Part shown: in pieces, positions 11,243-23,963 of the stretch
How the letters are laid out: every line of letters starts with the position of its first letter
How positions within the stretch are numbered: position 1 is the stretch's first letter
NCBI GenBank assembly: GCA_014058105.1
Contig: JACGCM010000440.1
Location: 3,534,001 to 3,598,000, forward strand
DNA: 64,000 bases
DNA from: Kingdonia uniflora
Lineage: Eukaryota; Streptophyta; Magnoliopsida; Ranunculales; Circaeasteraceae
Direction of reading: 5' to 3'
Translations under genes and position numbers: made by a program
Notes under the pieces: generated by a model
The model's database searches: none
What the model was told of the DNA's origin: nothing
What the model saw: the letters and a program-made list of their open reading frames with translations, nothing else

Positions 11243-13211
11243 CAACCTGAGCGTGGATCCTTACTCGATGCTTGAGATTAATAGATTTTAGAAATTTTGG
11301 AGGTCTCATAAATTGCCCGCCCCTCTTCAATGGCAAAGACTATCCTTATTGGAAAGTCTGAATGATTGCATTCTTACAATCACTCGGAGAAGATGTCTGG
11401 ATTGCAATCAAGGATGGATGGACGTACCCTACCATGATGAGTGATGAATCTGAAGAGGTCATTAAGCCTAGGAATAAATGGTCGATAAAAAGGAAGCTTC
11501 TGGTTATAATAATAATGGTCAAAATACTATTTTTATGGTTGTGAGCTCAAGTGAGTTTCGACACATATCTGTTTGTACCACTTTGAAAGATGTTTGGGAC
11601 ATATTAGTTCGAACTCACGAAGGCGATGATACAGTTAAGGAAAGAAAATTACAAATGCTCACCTCATAGTTTGAGAATATTTGAATGGATGAGAATTAAC
11701 CCTTTGATAAGTTCTATGCGAGACTAAGTGATATTGTCAACACTAGTGCCACATTAGGTACAGCTTACTCGGATGTTCGAATTGTTTGCAAAGTACTAAG
11801 ATCCCCTCCTAAGAGTTGTAGATCTAGATGTGATACTATAGAGGAAGCTCAGGGTCTTAAGAAAATGAAACCATATACATTACCTAGAAATTTGTGAACT
11901 TTTGAACTCGAGATAAAAATAGAAAACCCTGAGAAGAGCAAAAGTGTTGCTTTTAAATCTTTATCTTACTCCTCTTCTTGTAAGGGTACCATAAAAGCTG
12001 ACAACTCATCTTATTCAGATAATGATGATGGGTCCAATATAGATTCACAGATTGCCTTTATAAGTCACCAGCTTAAAAACTATGTGAAATAATACCAATT
12101 TTAAAAACAAGGGCAATCGGTGAATTATAAGTCGCGAACTCATGATCAACATAAAGTAAATAACTGGCAGACCAACCTTAATACTAGCCTAAGTCAAATT
12201 AAATGTTATAAGTGTCATAAGCTTGGTCATTATGCCCACAAATGTCCCAATAAGAAATTTGGGACCAATCACAAAGCTATGAATATCAGCGTTACTTGGG
12301 ATGACAGTGATGATGAGAATAATAATAATAAGAGCCATCCCCAAGTAGTTGATAATGGAAATTATTGTGCATATCCTGCTTTTCTAAATTGTATTAATGA
12401 TAACTATGACGCTTTTAAACTTGAAAATTCTATTGAAAATCAGAGTGATCAATAACAAAATGAGCTTAAAGACCTGAATCTTGAGGACTTGTATGCTCAG
12501 ACTCTCGCCAAGTGTATGAAACAAGGTAAACTTAACAAAGTCTTGAAAGACCAAGTTAATACACTTACGTGCGAACTTCAAAACAAAACTAAGAGTACAA
12601 GTCACGAGATAAAGGTACTTGAGAATGAGAAACAAGGCCTTTATGACAAAGGGGTATTTTTAGAAAAAGAAGTTAATGATGCAAAGGAGAAAATAAAATC
12701 AACTTTGGACAAACTTCATTTGGCCAAGCTTAATGTAGTTCTATCTTAGCAGAAACTTGAGAAGTTCTGTCGTGGGGATAAGAATATTGATAAAATGTTA
12801 TGTATGGGAAAGACGGATAGTGACAAAAGAGGTCAAGGATATGAGGAACCTCTTCCTAATGCCAAGACTCCTCAAATCATAAAGTTTGTAAAAGTAACTG
12901 TTTCTACTTCGGTGCCTAAACATAACAAGATATCCACTATTCATAATCACGCCAAACGGGTCTCTTACTCTCAGATTTCTTATTGTAGTATATGTGGTCA
13001 AAAGGAACATCTTGCATCTTATTATAGATTTGTTGGACCCTATCAACCATATGCTCGACCTTTCAATAGACAAAAATATAATTCATATGTGAATTTTTCT
13101 AATGTGAAAAGTGAGAATTTGAGTAGGTGGGTTGCTCCAGAAATATCACTTCGAAAGGTGATTCATACAATTTGGGAGCGAAAGGATGACTTGTCGCCAC
13201 AAATAAGGTAA
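11243..13211 (+). pseudogene. Gag of gag-only element 1, decayed
   Basis: Copia-type Gag. An N-terminal segment (PLFNGKDYPYWKV, SLGEDVWIAIKDGW, 11305-11430) matches the UBN2-type Gag domain, followed by TLKDVWDILVRTHEG (11580-11625), a CCHC zinc knuckle CYKCHKLGHYAHKC (about 12203-12244), a coiled-coil-rich stretch (12480-12750), the DKRGQGYEE motif and a second, damaged knuckle CSICGQKEHLASYY (about 12982-13023). Several stops and frameshifts break it. Compared with element 2, the start codon appears changed (CTG where the sibling has ATG). The two-knuckle arrangement resembles the Gag of SIRE-type copia elements. Confidence 0.8.
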
Positions 13212-15073
13212 TGAATCAAAACTGAGATGGGTTATCAGCATGCTCCAGTGTTTAGGCACGTTTCTTACCCTGTCTCAATTGGGTTTTGTTTTTTTGCTTT
13301 TTTAAGGATAGTAGGATATTGTTCTGGTTTATTTATATAGACTTTGCACTTTAGAAGCTTTTGTCTGTGGAATATTCTTGCAAGACTTAGACTATGTATT
13401 TGTTTTATATTCATTCATGAGATAACTATTTGGAAAAATCTCAACTCACAATAGTCAGTGATTCTCTTGTTTAAACTAAAAGTTCATCGTGAGTAGAACC
13501 ACGTGAGGATAACTATAGAGACTTCATACCTAATGTTATGTAAGGATCTGACCTTGTTTATTAGCTTCGAGTATCATGATATTTACTCTTTTGTTGATCT
13601 TGTTATTTTTGATCTCATTTCATTTCCTTAATCAATTGTTAAATGGTAATACCAAAGTCAAGTTATACTAGTAAAACTTTCCTATTTTTATTCGAGCCAA
13701 AAAAGTGACGTTGTCCAACCGAAGATGTGATAATAGACATTTTTTTTATCTCCCATTGTTGGCCTTCGTTATATATAACCATATTTTTTTACTTGCAGCC
13801 CTTTGTGCCTTAAAATATGCCATTTTTTCTACCCAAATTCTTTATTCTTATACCCATATGTTCTGAGACTCTTTAGTGCGAAGAAAAAGAAAAAGGAGAA
13901 AACAAAAAATATGTGTGATTTTTTTTTTGGGAAAGGTGAATAAAAGAATACAATGAGTCCCCAAAAGAACTTTTTATTATCTCAATCAGTATCATGAAAA
14001 GAAAAGAAAAGTGAAGAGGTATTTATTTTTTTTGTACACAAGAAGAAAGAGTAAAAGAAGGTAAAGTTAATTTGAAGTAAGAGGGAGCTAGAGTAACTGT
14101 AGTCTCATAATGCCAGCAAAATACCTACTCCGTCATAAGCCTACCCAAGCCTGCATTATAACCTATTAAAAGACCTATTTGATCTTGAGTTAGGCACTAT
14201 CAGTATTAGTGGAGATTAGAGATAAGGAGTTTATATTAGTTTTAACTTGACACCATTAATGACAAATGAGGTTCCTTTCCATGAGATCTTCCAGCTTACA
14301 GTACGCCATTTTTGATGAGATATGATTCTTTATTTTCTATTAATTTATATTCATATCTCACACATAGTGCATGCTAGTCAATTCTCAGTTATTTTGAGTG
14401 ACCAACCATGAAAGGCCTAAGTTGAAATAAACTTTCCAACATCGTATTCTTACTACGGCTGAGTAATAAGTTGAAAACCGGGCATCTATCTAACTATGCA
14501 CACACACACACACACACACACCAAGTAATTCATTTAATGAATGTTTTATAATACATAGGCATTGTCTTGGTCTTTATAGGATATTTTAGATTCATTATCT
14601 TTCTATCATGCCTTGTGTTAGGGGGAGTGTTGTCTTCTATTGCTTACCTTTTATCAAAAATACTCCCCATGTATATCATCACGTTTGTGTTTCATTTTAA
14701 AGGAGTTACAATTTTTTTTGGGAGATGAGTTTTATTTTGGGGCATTGGTGTTTAGTACTTTTATAACTCCACATTCGTTTTGTTTAGTTTAACTATTTGA
14801 GTATTCTATTTTGATTTGCTTACCTTTTGTTCATCTGTGCCAAAAAGGGGGAGAGATGCTCCTGACAAGTAAACTAGGTAAGTAATGTTTATCCTCTAAA
14901 TCCTTTTTGAATGTAAACGGTAACGTGATGTATCTTGTTTAGAGTGCAGGGATTACAGAGGATATTTATATTGTGAATGGATGTTCGGTGAGTGAGTCAG
15001 TCCATCGAGTTTATAATTTTCTTTTATTATCTATAGTTCTAGTTTTGACACAAAATAAACCGAAGGCGGAGAT
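13212..15073 (+). other. Non-coding 3' half of element 1
   Basis: No open frame of note and no pol domain. It contains a (CA)n run at 14499-14521. Several blocks match the minus strand of element 2: around 13540, 13710-13830 and 14095-14180 correspond to about 52060, 50480-50585 and 50110-50220. The stretch ends in the polypurine tract at 15063-15073. Confidence 0.75.
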
Positions 15074-16052
15074 TGAAACATTCATTTTAGAGTTTGTTTC
15101 ATTTAGTGTCTAGAGTAGGTGTCAGTACTATCTAGTAGTTTCCTGGCGTCAGTGAGTGCACATAGAGCGACTACAGCTGGACTGACACTGGACGGGTAAG
15201 TGGATTTCTAACTTCTTGCTCTAAATATCAAGCCCAATGTATTTTTAAAGAGTATGGAAAAGGTAATAGGTATGTGTTTTTAAGATAACAGAACTTCTAT
15301 TCGAATAGATTCATTTTCTATTCAAATAGAACTGGGAACATTTATATTCAAATAGATTTTATTGTATTCGAATAAAATGACTCGGACAATTTTTTATTCG
15401 AATAGATTGGCTCAGTCTAATTTCTATTTGAATACATCTATTTCTATTCGAACAGAGAATGTGATTTCTGTTTTCCTATAAAAGACAACTTTCCTTTTTT
15501 CAGAACTCAATTCTTTGAAAACCTATTTTTCTTGGGCTTGTTTTTTTAGAATGAGGAGAGATTTTTCTTGAGAGATTCAAGAGCAAATTAAAATACTCAA
15601 ATCTTGAATCAATCACCATTGATCAAGAAAACTAGATCATGACCTGAGGAACTTGAGCAATTCAAGAAAGGAAGCTTCGATGAGAGATTAGAGCGAGGCG
15701 TTGCAAGAATGCGGAATCGATTGTAAGAAGTTTAATTAGAAGAGAGATAACCACGGGATGTGCCTATCGATTTTGTAAGTGATTAAATTCTTGTAGTTCT
15801 TTATCAATAGTAGATTGCTTTAGCTATCGAGTGATTCGACAGTGACCTGTGGGTTTTTCTCCTGAGAAAGGTTTCCCACAGGGTTAAAAATCATTAGCCT
15901 TGTCTTTAATTTTTAATTGCTTGTAGACATTAGATAATTGAATTGATTTAAACTAGGTTAAGGTTAAACCATTAATTCAAAGGAATTCGGACCTATCAAT
16001 TTAAGACTTAATTTATTCTAAATCGACTAGTCCCAAGCGTCAAGGAATTTTA
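15074..16052 (+). repeat. 3' LTR of gag-only element 1
   Basis: Starts TGAAACATTC. Direct repeat of 10245-11216. The palindrome array lies at 15293-15455, with cores TTCGAA, TTCAAA, TTCAAA, TTCGAA, TTCGAA, TTTGAA and TTCGAA. Confidence 0.9.
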
Positions 16053-16338
16053 GTTCAAGCCCTCAGGACTAACTATAGAGACATTTCCTGACATGCAGAT
16101 TCTTTTTGTCAGACTATTCTGCACCACAAAGACAAGTTCAGAAAGTTGGATTTTGTAAAGATTGACAGAGTTTACAATAGGTTCTCCCATGACTTGGCCC
16201 AGGTAGGGAAGATTGCTAGTAACTACTTTTTCTTGTTAAGGAAAAGATCCCTGGTTGTATTTTTAAAGTTGTATCTGACCTTTAAACTCTTATGTTTGCT
16301 GTTTAGTTTTTTGGAATGAAATTTTCTTTAAAAAAAAT

Positions 16339-17036
16339 GGATCAGGAACGGGCAAACTCTAAACCTAATTTATACTTAACCCAACATTTTACACCCACAA
16401 CAAACCCATTTCTCATCTTGTGTAAGGCATTTGTTCCTTATTAGGCTTAAGCTCAAAACAAAGCCCAATGCTTATTTTTAGTTTTCTTTTTGCCCTTTCA
16501 TGTTACCGTACATATAACATTTGAGCTGCTTCGTTAGAAGAGCATATTAAGCTGATCCATGGGTTTCTCAAATTGTCCAAGGAAAATTCTCCTTTACCTT
16601 GACCTCCTCTTAAATTTTTATCGATACATTTAGACTTCCAAGTATCACTTTGGGATTGCTTAATCATCTCAACCAAAACCCGAGCACAACAGGGTCAAAT
16701 CATGCAAACTCCAAAGTACCCGACATATCTCTATCGACTCCACTTTTTGGCCACATCTAACAATCAATCCCTCTGTTCCAATAGTTAAATATTCCCCGAC
16801 TAGCTACTACAAAATTGATTTAGGCCAGCTCAACTTTAATTCAGGTCGAGAACCGACCCCTAGTTCATACTAGTACAGTAGATTACAATTATTCATTATG
16901 ATATTATTGGAAAATACCAAGTGTATATGAATTATGAGGTGGCCCTCCTAGCAAAAAAGTAAGTGTCCTCGCTTTTTTATAAAAAATCTAGTCAAGAGTG
17001 ACAGACATGTACAAAATATCAATATACAAGATACTA
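16339..17036. other. Unassigned spacer
   Basis: No convincing open frame and no clear repeat. It holds the junction between the LINE 3' end and the hAT remnant. The left end of the hAT element should lie here or be deleted; I could not find it. Confidence 0.5.
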
Positions 17037-19481
17037 CTAAAAAAATTCCTTACGGTTCCCCGCTAAACAAAATGTTTCTATTATCGAATCTGAGCAAATA
17101 CTTTGAGCAAATTCCCTTTCAATGTAGATAACCATGTAATCTGTGAGGTACTCATCTTCCATCTTGTTACGAAGTACTGTCTTAATTAAATTCATAGCTG
17201 AAAATACACGTTCTATGGTTGTTGTTGAAGTTGGCAATGTCAACACAATACAAATCAAACGATCAACCAGAATGTAGTTCTCTGACAATCTTATAACAAC
17301 TAACCCTCGACATAACTCAAAAATGGTAGACATATTCTGAAAGGCTTGGTGAGGAAGGATATTAAGCTCACAGTGTTCTAACTAACATCTCAACATCCGT
17401 AGCTCGTGATCAGTAAATCTTCATAGTAGAATTTCGAGGCGAGAGTGCAAATGTCATCGATGTTAAATGATTCAAAACCATTCTTTGGATCCAGGGCAAC
17501 ACTTAGAATAAGAAGTTCCATCCCCTCCTTTGTGAATTTATCATCTAACTCCATCAACTGATAATCTATTACGGGATAGAATATATTCACTTGGCAATAA
17601 TGTTGAACTGTAATGTGATCTCTTTGCTTACTAGAACAACCTTTGCTTATCATATGATGAGCACTCATATCTGGTACAGCAACATCATGCATTTTACAAA
17701 ATGATTTTACACTTGTAAAAAAATCACATTCAGCATCTTCTCTAAACTATCGCAGAAGCTTTTTGTACTTGAAACCAAACTCATTGCCCTCACGATGTAT
17801 ACAAATTTCTTTTTGTAGAGCTTGACAAAGCATGTCAGTAATACCCATGGTTTTATTTATTAAAAGCAAGTTAAAGACAAACTCGTAGGACATAAGCGTA
17901 TCATAAGCCCCCTAGCTTCACCACGTATCTTACTAGTCCCCCTTTCGTAATCATGTTGTTAAGACACTCACTTGCAGCCCCAAACTTATCAATCAAGACG
18001 CTCACAAAAACAAAATGAGAACCCCAACGAATAGCCCCCGCTTGTAGCAAGCAACCAATCTGATTATCCCCTTTACCCGTCTTTAGCTCACCAATAACTA
18101 ATTATCTTCTTATTTCTTTTGCATGAGCAGATCGTAACTCGTTGTTTCTCTTAGGAGAAGCTTTAAACATATTGATAATGAAATTCAATTTTGAAAAGAG
18201 TTGCCAACTCTTGGGGGCCTCTTTAGCTGCCGCTACTAATGTTAATTGCAATCTATGTGCAATGCAATGCACATAATATGCTGATGGGCAATCTCTAAGA
18301 AAAAATGCTTGTAACTCATTCCATGAACCACGCATGTTACTAGCACCATTGTACCCTTGACCCCGCATATTTCCAAGTAGGAGTTATTTCGAGTAAGAAT
18401 ATCAGTTATTTTCTTTTGAAGAGTTGTCGCGGTCGTGTCTTTAACACTTACACCTTTAAAAAATTGCTCTTGTATACAACCAACATTGTCAACAAATTTA
18501 AGAATAAGGGCCATTTGTTCTTTATCGGATTTATCTTTTGCTTTATCAACAAGAATGTAATATTTCGCATCTCCCATTTCCTTGCAAATCTTTTCTCTCA
18601 CTTTTTCGGCAAGAATATTCATAATTTGTTTTTAAATCAATGGCGAGGTGTACTTGGAATTTCCAGGGGCATTTTCCAATATAGTATCATTAATCTTCTT
18701 ATCCCATTTTCCTGTATAACTTAGAAATTCAAGAAAGTGGCCATGATTTTTTGAATGTATGGATTCATCGTGGCCTCTAAAAGCACAAGATTGAAGTGCT
18801 AGCCAACGCACACACTCAATTGTAGTCTTGAGCCAAAGTCGAATCCTCAAAGTCTCATCCTTAGACTGTACATTGATCATTTTATCAACGTGTCTGGACG
18901 GCTTCTTTAAATCTTCCATAGACTATAACACAGCCATATGTGGAGAACCGTGACCTCCTATATGTTGTAAAAACGTGCACTTCACACCATTGTTTACCTT
19001 CTTCCAACTATTAAGCCCCTCAACATTAAATACGGGATACTTTGCTGGATCCATTTCAAAAAGAAAACACAAAAGACAAAATGTTTTATCTTTGTGGGGA
19101 GAATACTTTAATCAAGAAAATTGAGCAAACCAAGATGTTTTAAAGCGACAATTTTGTCTTCTAGATTTTGTTGGTGGATATACTTTGCATTTAGGCTGAA
19201 ATGACTATTTATCCAATGTACGTTGGTCGAACCTCATCACGTTGGTTAACATTATACTGTCAAATTGGAATACGTAGTCCAGGATCACATTTAGGAGAAA
19301 TAATAACATCTTCTGGTTCAACTGAAATAACTACAATTTCTTTATCTTCTTCATGAAAACTTATTTCTTCTACTTGGAGAGGAGCACCAACAACCGGTTC
19401 AATAGGAGAAATAATTTCTTCTAATTCAATAGGAACAGCAACAACTTTTACCAGTTCAATATGAGAAGCAATTTTATCCAA
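17037..19481 (-). pseudogene. hAT transposase, broken
   Basis: Read from right to left: an acidic N-terminal stretch (19260-19481); a TTF-type zinc-finger region near 18920-19060 (DPAKYPVFNVEGLNSWKKV) followed by SRHVDKMINVQ; the DUF4371-like core (ILVDKAKDKSDKEQMALIL, 18490-18580); RGQGYNGASNMRGSW and YYVHCIAHRLQLTLVAAAKE (18200-18368); and the C-terminal dimerisation domain (LPTSTTTIERVFSAMNLIKT, 17130-17260). Frames are broken by stops and shifts at about 18620, 18100, 17700 and 17390. The order and motifs match the zinc finger MYM-type 1-like/hAT proteins common in plants. It is inactive. Confidence 0.88.
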
Positions 19482-20267
19482 TTTTATAGGAGCAACAATA
19501 ACTTCTATTGGTTCAACATGTTCTTAAAGTTTGGCAGGAGGAACAAATTCTGATTCAAGTCTTTGCAATTTAAAGGAATGTTCCTCGGAACTGTCAAATG
19601 CAGAAGATGTATTACCTTTCGATTAATTGTAATTTGATATCTTGAAAAATAATAAAATTTTCCTCTGTATTCTAACTGATTGACAATTAATTGATATCAG
19701 TAAAAGTAAAGAGATATACCTCAATTCTAATCACTAAGATATAAACCCCCAACTCAAATCAGTAAGAATTAAACCTAAACCCCAATTCAAATCAGTAAAA
19801 CCCCAAATTTCCTCCTTATATTGAGTAATTTTCTCAATATAAAAACTTAATTAAGAACCCTAGAAATCAAAAAAAATAAAACCCAAAATAATCACACAAA
19901 ATTGGAGAGATTAAATGGTATACCTGGTTTGGTGAAATAAAATTTGTCAATTATAAACAACTTGGATTCCCAAGCGCGATACAAGGCAAAAAATTCATCA
20001 AATCAGTAGAGATCAGCAACAAGAAATTCATCAAATCAGAAGTTTGTTTGTAGAGGAGGAGAGGTGAGCTTGTGTGAGAGAAGAAAGGTTTGTGCCGTAT
20101 GAGAGAGGAAGAGAGTTAGAGTGCCTGTATCATGTGAGAGAGGAAGAGAAAGGAAGCAGGGAAGAAAGGTTTGTTCGAACTTCAAATGAAACTACTTTTC
20201 TTTCTTTTCTTTTTTAATTTTACCCTGGGCTATAGCCCGGCTGAGTCTTCTACTAGTTCCGCCCCTG
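17037..20267 (-). mobile_element. hAT transposon, decayed (zf-MYM/TTF transposase type)
   Basis: On the minus strand the outer end is CAGGGGCGGAACTAGTAG (20250-20267), a common terminal repeat of this hAT group. Between it and the transposase lie AT-rich non-coding bases (19482-20229). A candidate 8-base target duplication flank on the right is ACCTCTTA (20268-20275). I did not find the matching left terminus, so the left boundary is only the end of the coding remnant. Confidence 0.8.
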
Positions 20268-20399
20268 ACCTCTTAGTCATAAAAAAAAATTAACCATCTA
20301 AGCCAAGTCTGCATCGCATATGTTATTCACTATTTTTTTTTCTAGGGCTGGGGCAATTTTTTAAGACCTTCCATGTGTGGTCACACGCCTTGTTCACCT
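20268..20399. other. Short spacer between hAT end and FAR1 remnant
   Basis: No feature seen beyond the hAT flank and a T-rich run at 20330-20340. Confidence 0.5.
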
Positions 20400-22310
20400 C
20401 CAGGGTCGGGCCTACACTCCGCATGTACTGTTCTTTAGTGTTGTCAACGAGAGTACCAAGTCTTACGTCCTTTGTCTACCTCATCAAATAATAAGCGGAT
20501 ATAAGATCTGGTAAGAACATGTTATGAATTACCTTTAGTGCATGATCATAAGTGATCCTTATGAACTCAAACTTTTTGTAGCTGCATTTCACAATATTAT
20601 CTGATGTATCAAAAGTTAAGGTACGTGGTCGGCTAACAAATGAAGACACCCGATATTTGCATAACGTCCCATCGTCACCAATATTGTCAATGAACATATT
20701 CAATGTGTGTACATACCACTCTTGATTTTTTTATTTCTCACGTCGACTTGTCAGCACTCTATCATATTGATCAACAAATTCTCGCAATGACAATGTTTTC
20801 TTAAAGTACTTCTTAAGGAACTGGCTCATGCCTTTGCTTTGTTAAGTGGTCATCATGCCTGAAAATAATGCTTTTGCGAGATAATTGCTATAATTTTATT
20901 TGTTTCATCAACTTTGTACTTGTTCCTTCCCAAGTCAAGCCATTATTGGACAAGGACTTTAGTTTTTCATGATAAAGCAAACTATTACTACTAAACCTTT
21001 ATACTGAATATTAGAACTTTGGTCAGAGCATGGTTTTAGATGCTTAAACATATGAAGTCTACTTAGTTATTTCATCCAGTAGTTGATATTGGTATTTGTT
21101 TGTTTTTAAGAGACATGCATACATAGTGTATTTAATCTAGCAACTCAAGATATATATTAGGTGAAAAAAAATATGTATATTAGGAGAAAAAGTACCTACG
21201 CAAAAGTAACGACGAGTGTAAATTTGTTCCCACTTTCCTCGTAATCCATATAAGCCTTGCAACCATAAGTTCTCCTCCAACTGATAAACCTTTAATAATG
21301 TATCCCAGCAACTCTGAAACTCCTCCTCAGTCTCATTATCATATATGCAAGTCTTAAAATCTATTGCGAAAGAGTTAAACGTTTCAAAATTACTAAGCAA
21401 ATGTTCTGCAGCATTTTGGTAAATGTGCCAAAGACAGAGGTGATGTCGTGTATCCAAAAAAACCTCTCGAACTGCATTCCCAATTGCCATTACTTGATAG
21501 ATAAATATAGTGATTGGATGCTTCCCGTTCATTGCCTCCAATAAAATTTGAAAAAATCAAACAAAGGTTTCAGCGCTTTTATCCAACAACTGTCCATGGT
21601 TGTTCACCCCAATAAATAGCGTGTATGGCTTTTCGTAAATATTGGTTTGATGCGAAGTATCAAAACATAAAACATCTCCAAAGAAATTGCAATCCTCTTT
21701 TGACTTTGTAGTGGCCCAAAAACAACTACACATTTGATTGCTTTCATACATTTGTATCGCGTAAAAAAATTGAGATTCTTCATTTTCATTGACTGGAAGT
21801 AATCTAAGAGCATTTGAGCATCTCATTTTTCCAAAATGCCACTAAGCCTCATTCTTTGTAAAACATTTGCACAATCTAGAAGTGTAAAATTTAAGTTTTG
21901 AGGTCTTCCTATGTACGAGCTCATAAGATCAAACATATTCGTCGATCCAATTCCTGCATCATACATATTTTTCATTAATATTTTTTGTGATTTATCTACT
22001 TTTCATTGCGATCGGAGATGATGAACTTGAGATGGAGGTGCAAGTTCGTGGTTATGCTCCTCTTAAAATTCTACTATGCGATAACTGTTCCCAACCAATT
22101 TAATTACCATTTTAGCTTTACAATTTGTTCTAGTGCTTAAACGCTTCTTCTCCAGGGATCCCCTTGAATGTTGTGCATAATGAACAACAAAAAACTTTTT
22201 TTCTTACTACTTTATTGCCTCACACACTAAAAGAGCCTTTACGTTTGCTAAAACCAACCAATGTTGCATAAAAATTATAAAATTCATATGCTTGTTGCTG
22301 GATTTTCCAT
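20400..22310 (-). pseudogene. FAR1/FHY3-type (MULE-derived) gene, broken
   Basis: Minus-strand remnant of a FAR1-related sequence, a transcription factor family derived from Mutator transposases. In order: the N-terminal FAR1 zinc-finger domain (AYEFYNFYATLVGFSKRKG, RTNCKAKMVIKLVGN, EEHNHELAPPSQVHHLRSQ, 22020-22310); a linker; the MULE transposase core (QFFYAIQMYES, FWATTKSKEDCNFFGDVLCFDTS, FIGVNNHG, 21557-21826; HHLCLWHIYQNAAEHLLSNF, 21137-21541); and the SWIM region (VKCSYKKFEFIRITYDHALK, 20476-20703), where two zinc-binding Cys are Tyr. Stops and gaps are frequent. Its N-terminus is cut by a copia insertion at 22296, and a matching continuation is found at 27485-27512. Confidence 0.87.
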
Positions 22311-22405
22311 CTATACCGGCACTTCTCTTCAGGTTCACGAGTACACATGTTTTAAAACAACAATCGTTTCTCAATTGTTATGGTTGTTGTTATAGTTAAG
22401 CTGAA

Positions 22406-23963
22406 ATCCTTTGGGGTTTGGCTGATATTTAGAGAGTGGGGTTTTCAGCTGTTAGGCTGGTACTTCTCGTCTCTCTCTCTCTCTCGATTTCTGCGATTGC
22501 TTGTTTGTGTTTAATGGCAATTATGCTCCAAAGACTACATTTTTTGGTGTTAGTATGAATTTTAGAATTGGGGTTTGTGATCTCAGTATGATTGTGATGT
22601 GGATATTAGAGATTGCAGGTGGTGATTGGGGTTTAGTGTGGTAGTGATTCTTGACGAATTAACAGTGGTTATTGCGTTCTTGGGTGTTTCTTTGCAGGTG
22701 GTTTCTGAGTTGGGTTATGTGTGTGTTTTTTTTTTCAAGTCTTATTTGAGAAGATATTTGGGATTTCTGTAATCTGTTTTGGGTTTTTTGTAATTATCCT
22801 ATGTTCCTGATTAAGTCTGAAATCCAATTTTATTAAGTCTGGTTTCGACATTTAGGGAAATCCAATTTGGACATTGAGTTTATTCAAGCTGTTTATGGCT
22901 TTAAGACTTTGGTCGATTGGGTTTTTTTTTAGAAAGAAGTTAGCTTCAGGGGGTAATCCAACTGTTTATAGTTTTTTCTTCACCAAGTATTCTTTATTTA
23001 TGGGTTTTTATGTTGAGAAGAGATCGCAGGAAGATTGTTTATCAGATATTACTATTGATGATCTATTTTCTGGGCTAATATTATTATGTACTTGCTGTAT
23101 TTATGATCATGTTGATCATTGTAGATATACAGTATACTATTTGGCCTAACTTTAGGAGTAGAGAATGAGTTATTCTTCTTTTCTCTTTCTCTTTTCCCAT
23201 AATATGTTTCTTTAATCCTAAAAGCATCGAAATTCGTGTTTTGCATATACAAAAGTCTTAATTATTTTTATCTGTGGATTCGTTGTTAATATGTTGGGTA
23301 GTTAGGTATTATCCTATATTAGTAAATATTGCCATATTTAATACAATAAATCAACAATGAGTAATTTAACTTGTAAATCATTAATGATATAGGGATTGAA
23401 TGCCAAACGATCTCCAATGGGGTTTAAGTGAGATCAAGTAGTCCTTAGGAAGATGGGATATAAAATGAGCAAATACACCCAAAGAAGTTTTGTCCATGGA
23501 GTTGAACATTTTTCTTAATGTTAAGACTCTCTCGTAAAGTCTCATTAAGACTACTTTGCACTAATTAAACTTGAAATAACTAGACCACATAAAGGAGGCT
23601 AAGAAACCTCTAATTAATTAGTGGGTTAAGATAGGCTACACGGTACGGGGAGATGAGGATAACCCTCAGCCCAAAGGTGAGGAAGTATCTCGAGTTAAAC
23701 TATACGTGGCCAGTCTAGTCTTGAGAGTGAGTGATCACCAACTAGGGGGCAATGTATATCAAATAACCACCCAAATGAGGGATTCGATGCTACATCGCTG
23801 TACCCACAGAGCGAAAAGTCAATACCTTAAATATTATATACACTCTGACTCTGCCATCCTAACCCCAGGTAGGATCGAGATTAAAGACATCAAGTTATAG
23901 ATCTTTTATAGATCAAGTTAAACGTGCATAAAATTTATTTTTTGCACGTCCTAATATAAGTCT
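22406..23963. other. Unassigned leader region of the copia relic
   Basis: No coding region recognised. It includes a CT-run at 22470-22487 and T-rich sequence to 23400. From about 23400 to 23960 the text has no domain I can name. It should be the untranslated leader of the copia relic plus possible later insertions. Confidence 0.4.

Larger units (their letters stand above)
10245..16052 (+). mobile_element. Gag-only copia-type LTR retrotransposon (element 1)
   Basis: A 5.8-kb element with two LTRs of 972 and 979 bases, each starting TGAAACAT and ending TTCA or TTTA. A primer site TGGTATCAGAGC (initiator Met-tRNA type) lies at 11219-11230, two bases after the 5' LTR. A decayed Gag occupies 11243-13211, and a polypurine tract (AAGGCGGAGA) directly precedes the 3' LTR. 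No protease, integrase, reverse transcriptase or RNase H is recognisable between 13212 and 15073, so it must have depended on another element. It sits in the RNase H region of a LINE. Candidate target duplications are ATTTA (10240-10244) and GTTCA (16053-16057), which differ only by transitions. A second member lies at 47423-54999. Confidence 0.88.
8119..16338 (+). mobile_element. L1-type LINE, 3' part, split by two insertions
   Basis: Decayed non-LTR retrotransposon ORF2. It starts inside the reverse-transcriptase C-terminus (GRTTLIK, FWWG, GGLNLRRAEPQNLSLLAKF, 8119-8450), continues through the connector (8450-8820), then the zf-RVT region (9508-9760, with the C-x2-C spacing in CSICTF and KCSSATKIWF) and an RNase H domain (about 10025-10240). 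The RNase H domain resumes after a large insertion at 16053-16250 (KIDRVYNRFSHDLAQVGK). An A-rich tail lies at 16329-16338. The two interruptions are a foldback element (8823-9389) and a gag-only LTR element (10245-16052). Several stops and frameshifts make it dead. The 5' half of ORF2 is missing, possibly lost where the CACTA end joins. Confidence 0.85.

Noticed and set aside
14499..14521. (CA)n run as an independent feature of interest
   Set aside because: Common microsatellite; its only value is that element 2 has the same run at the same place.
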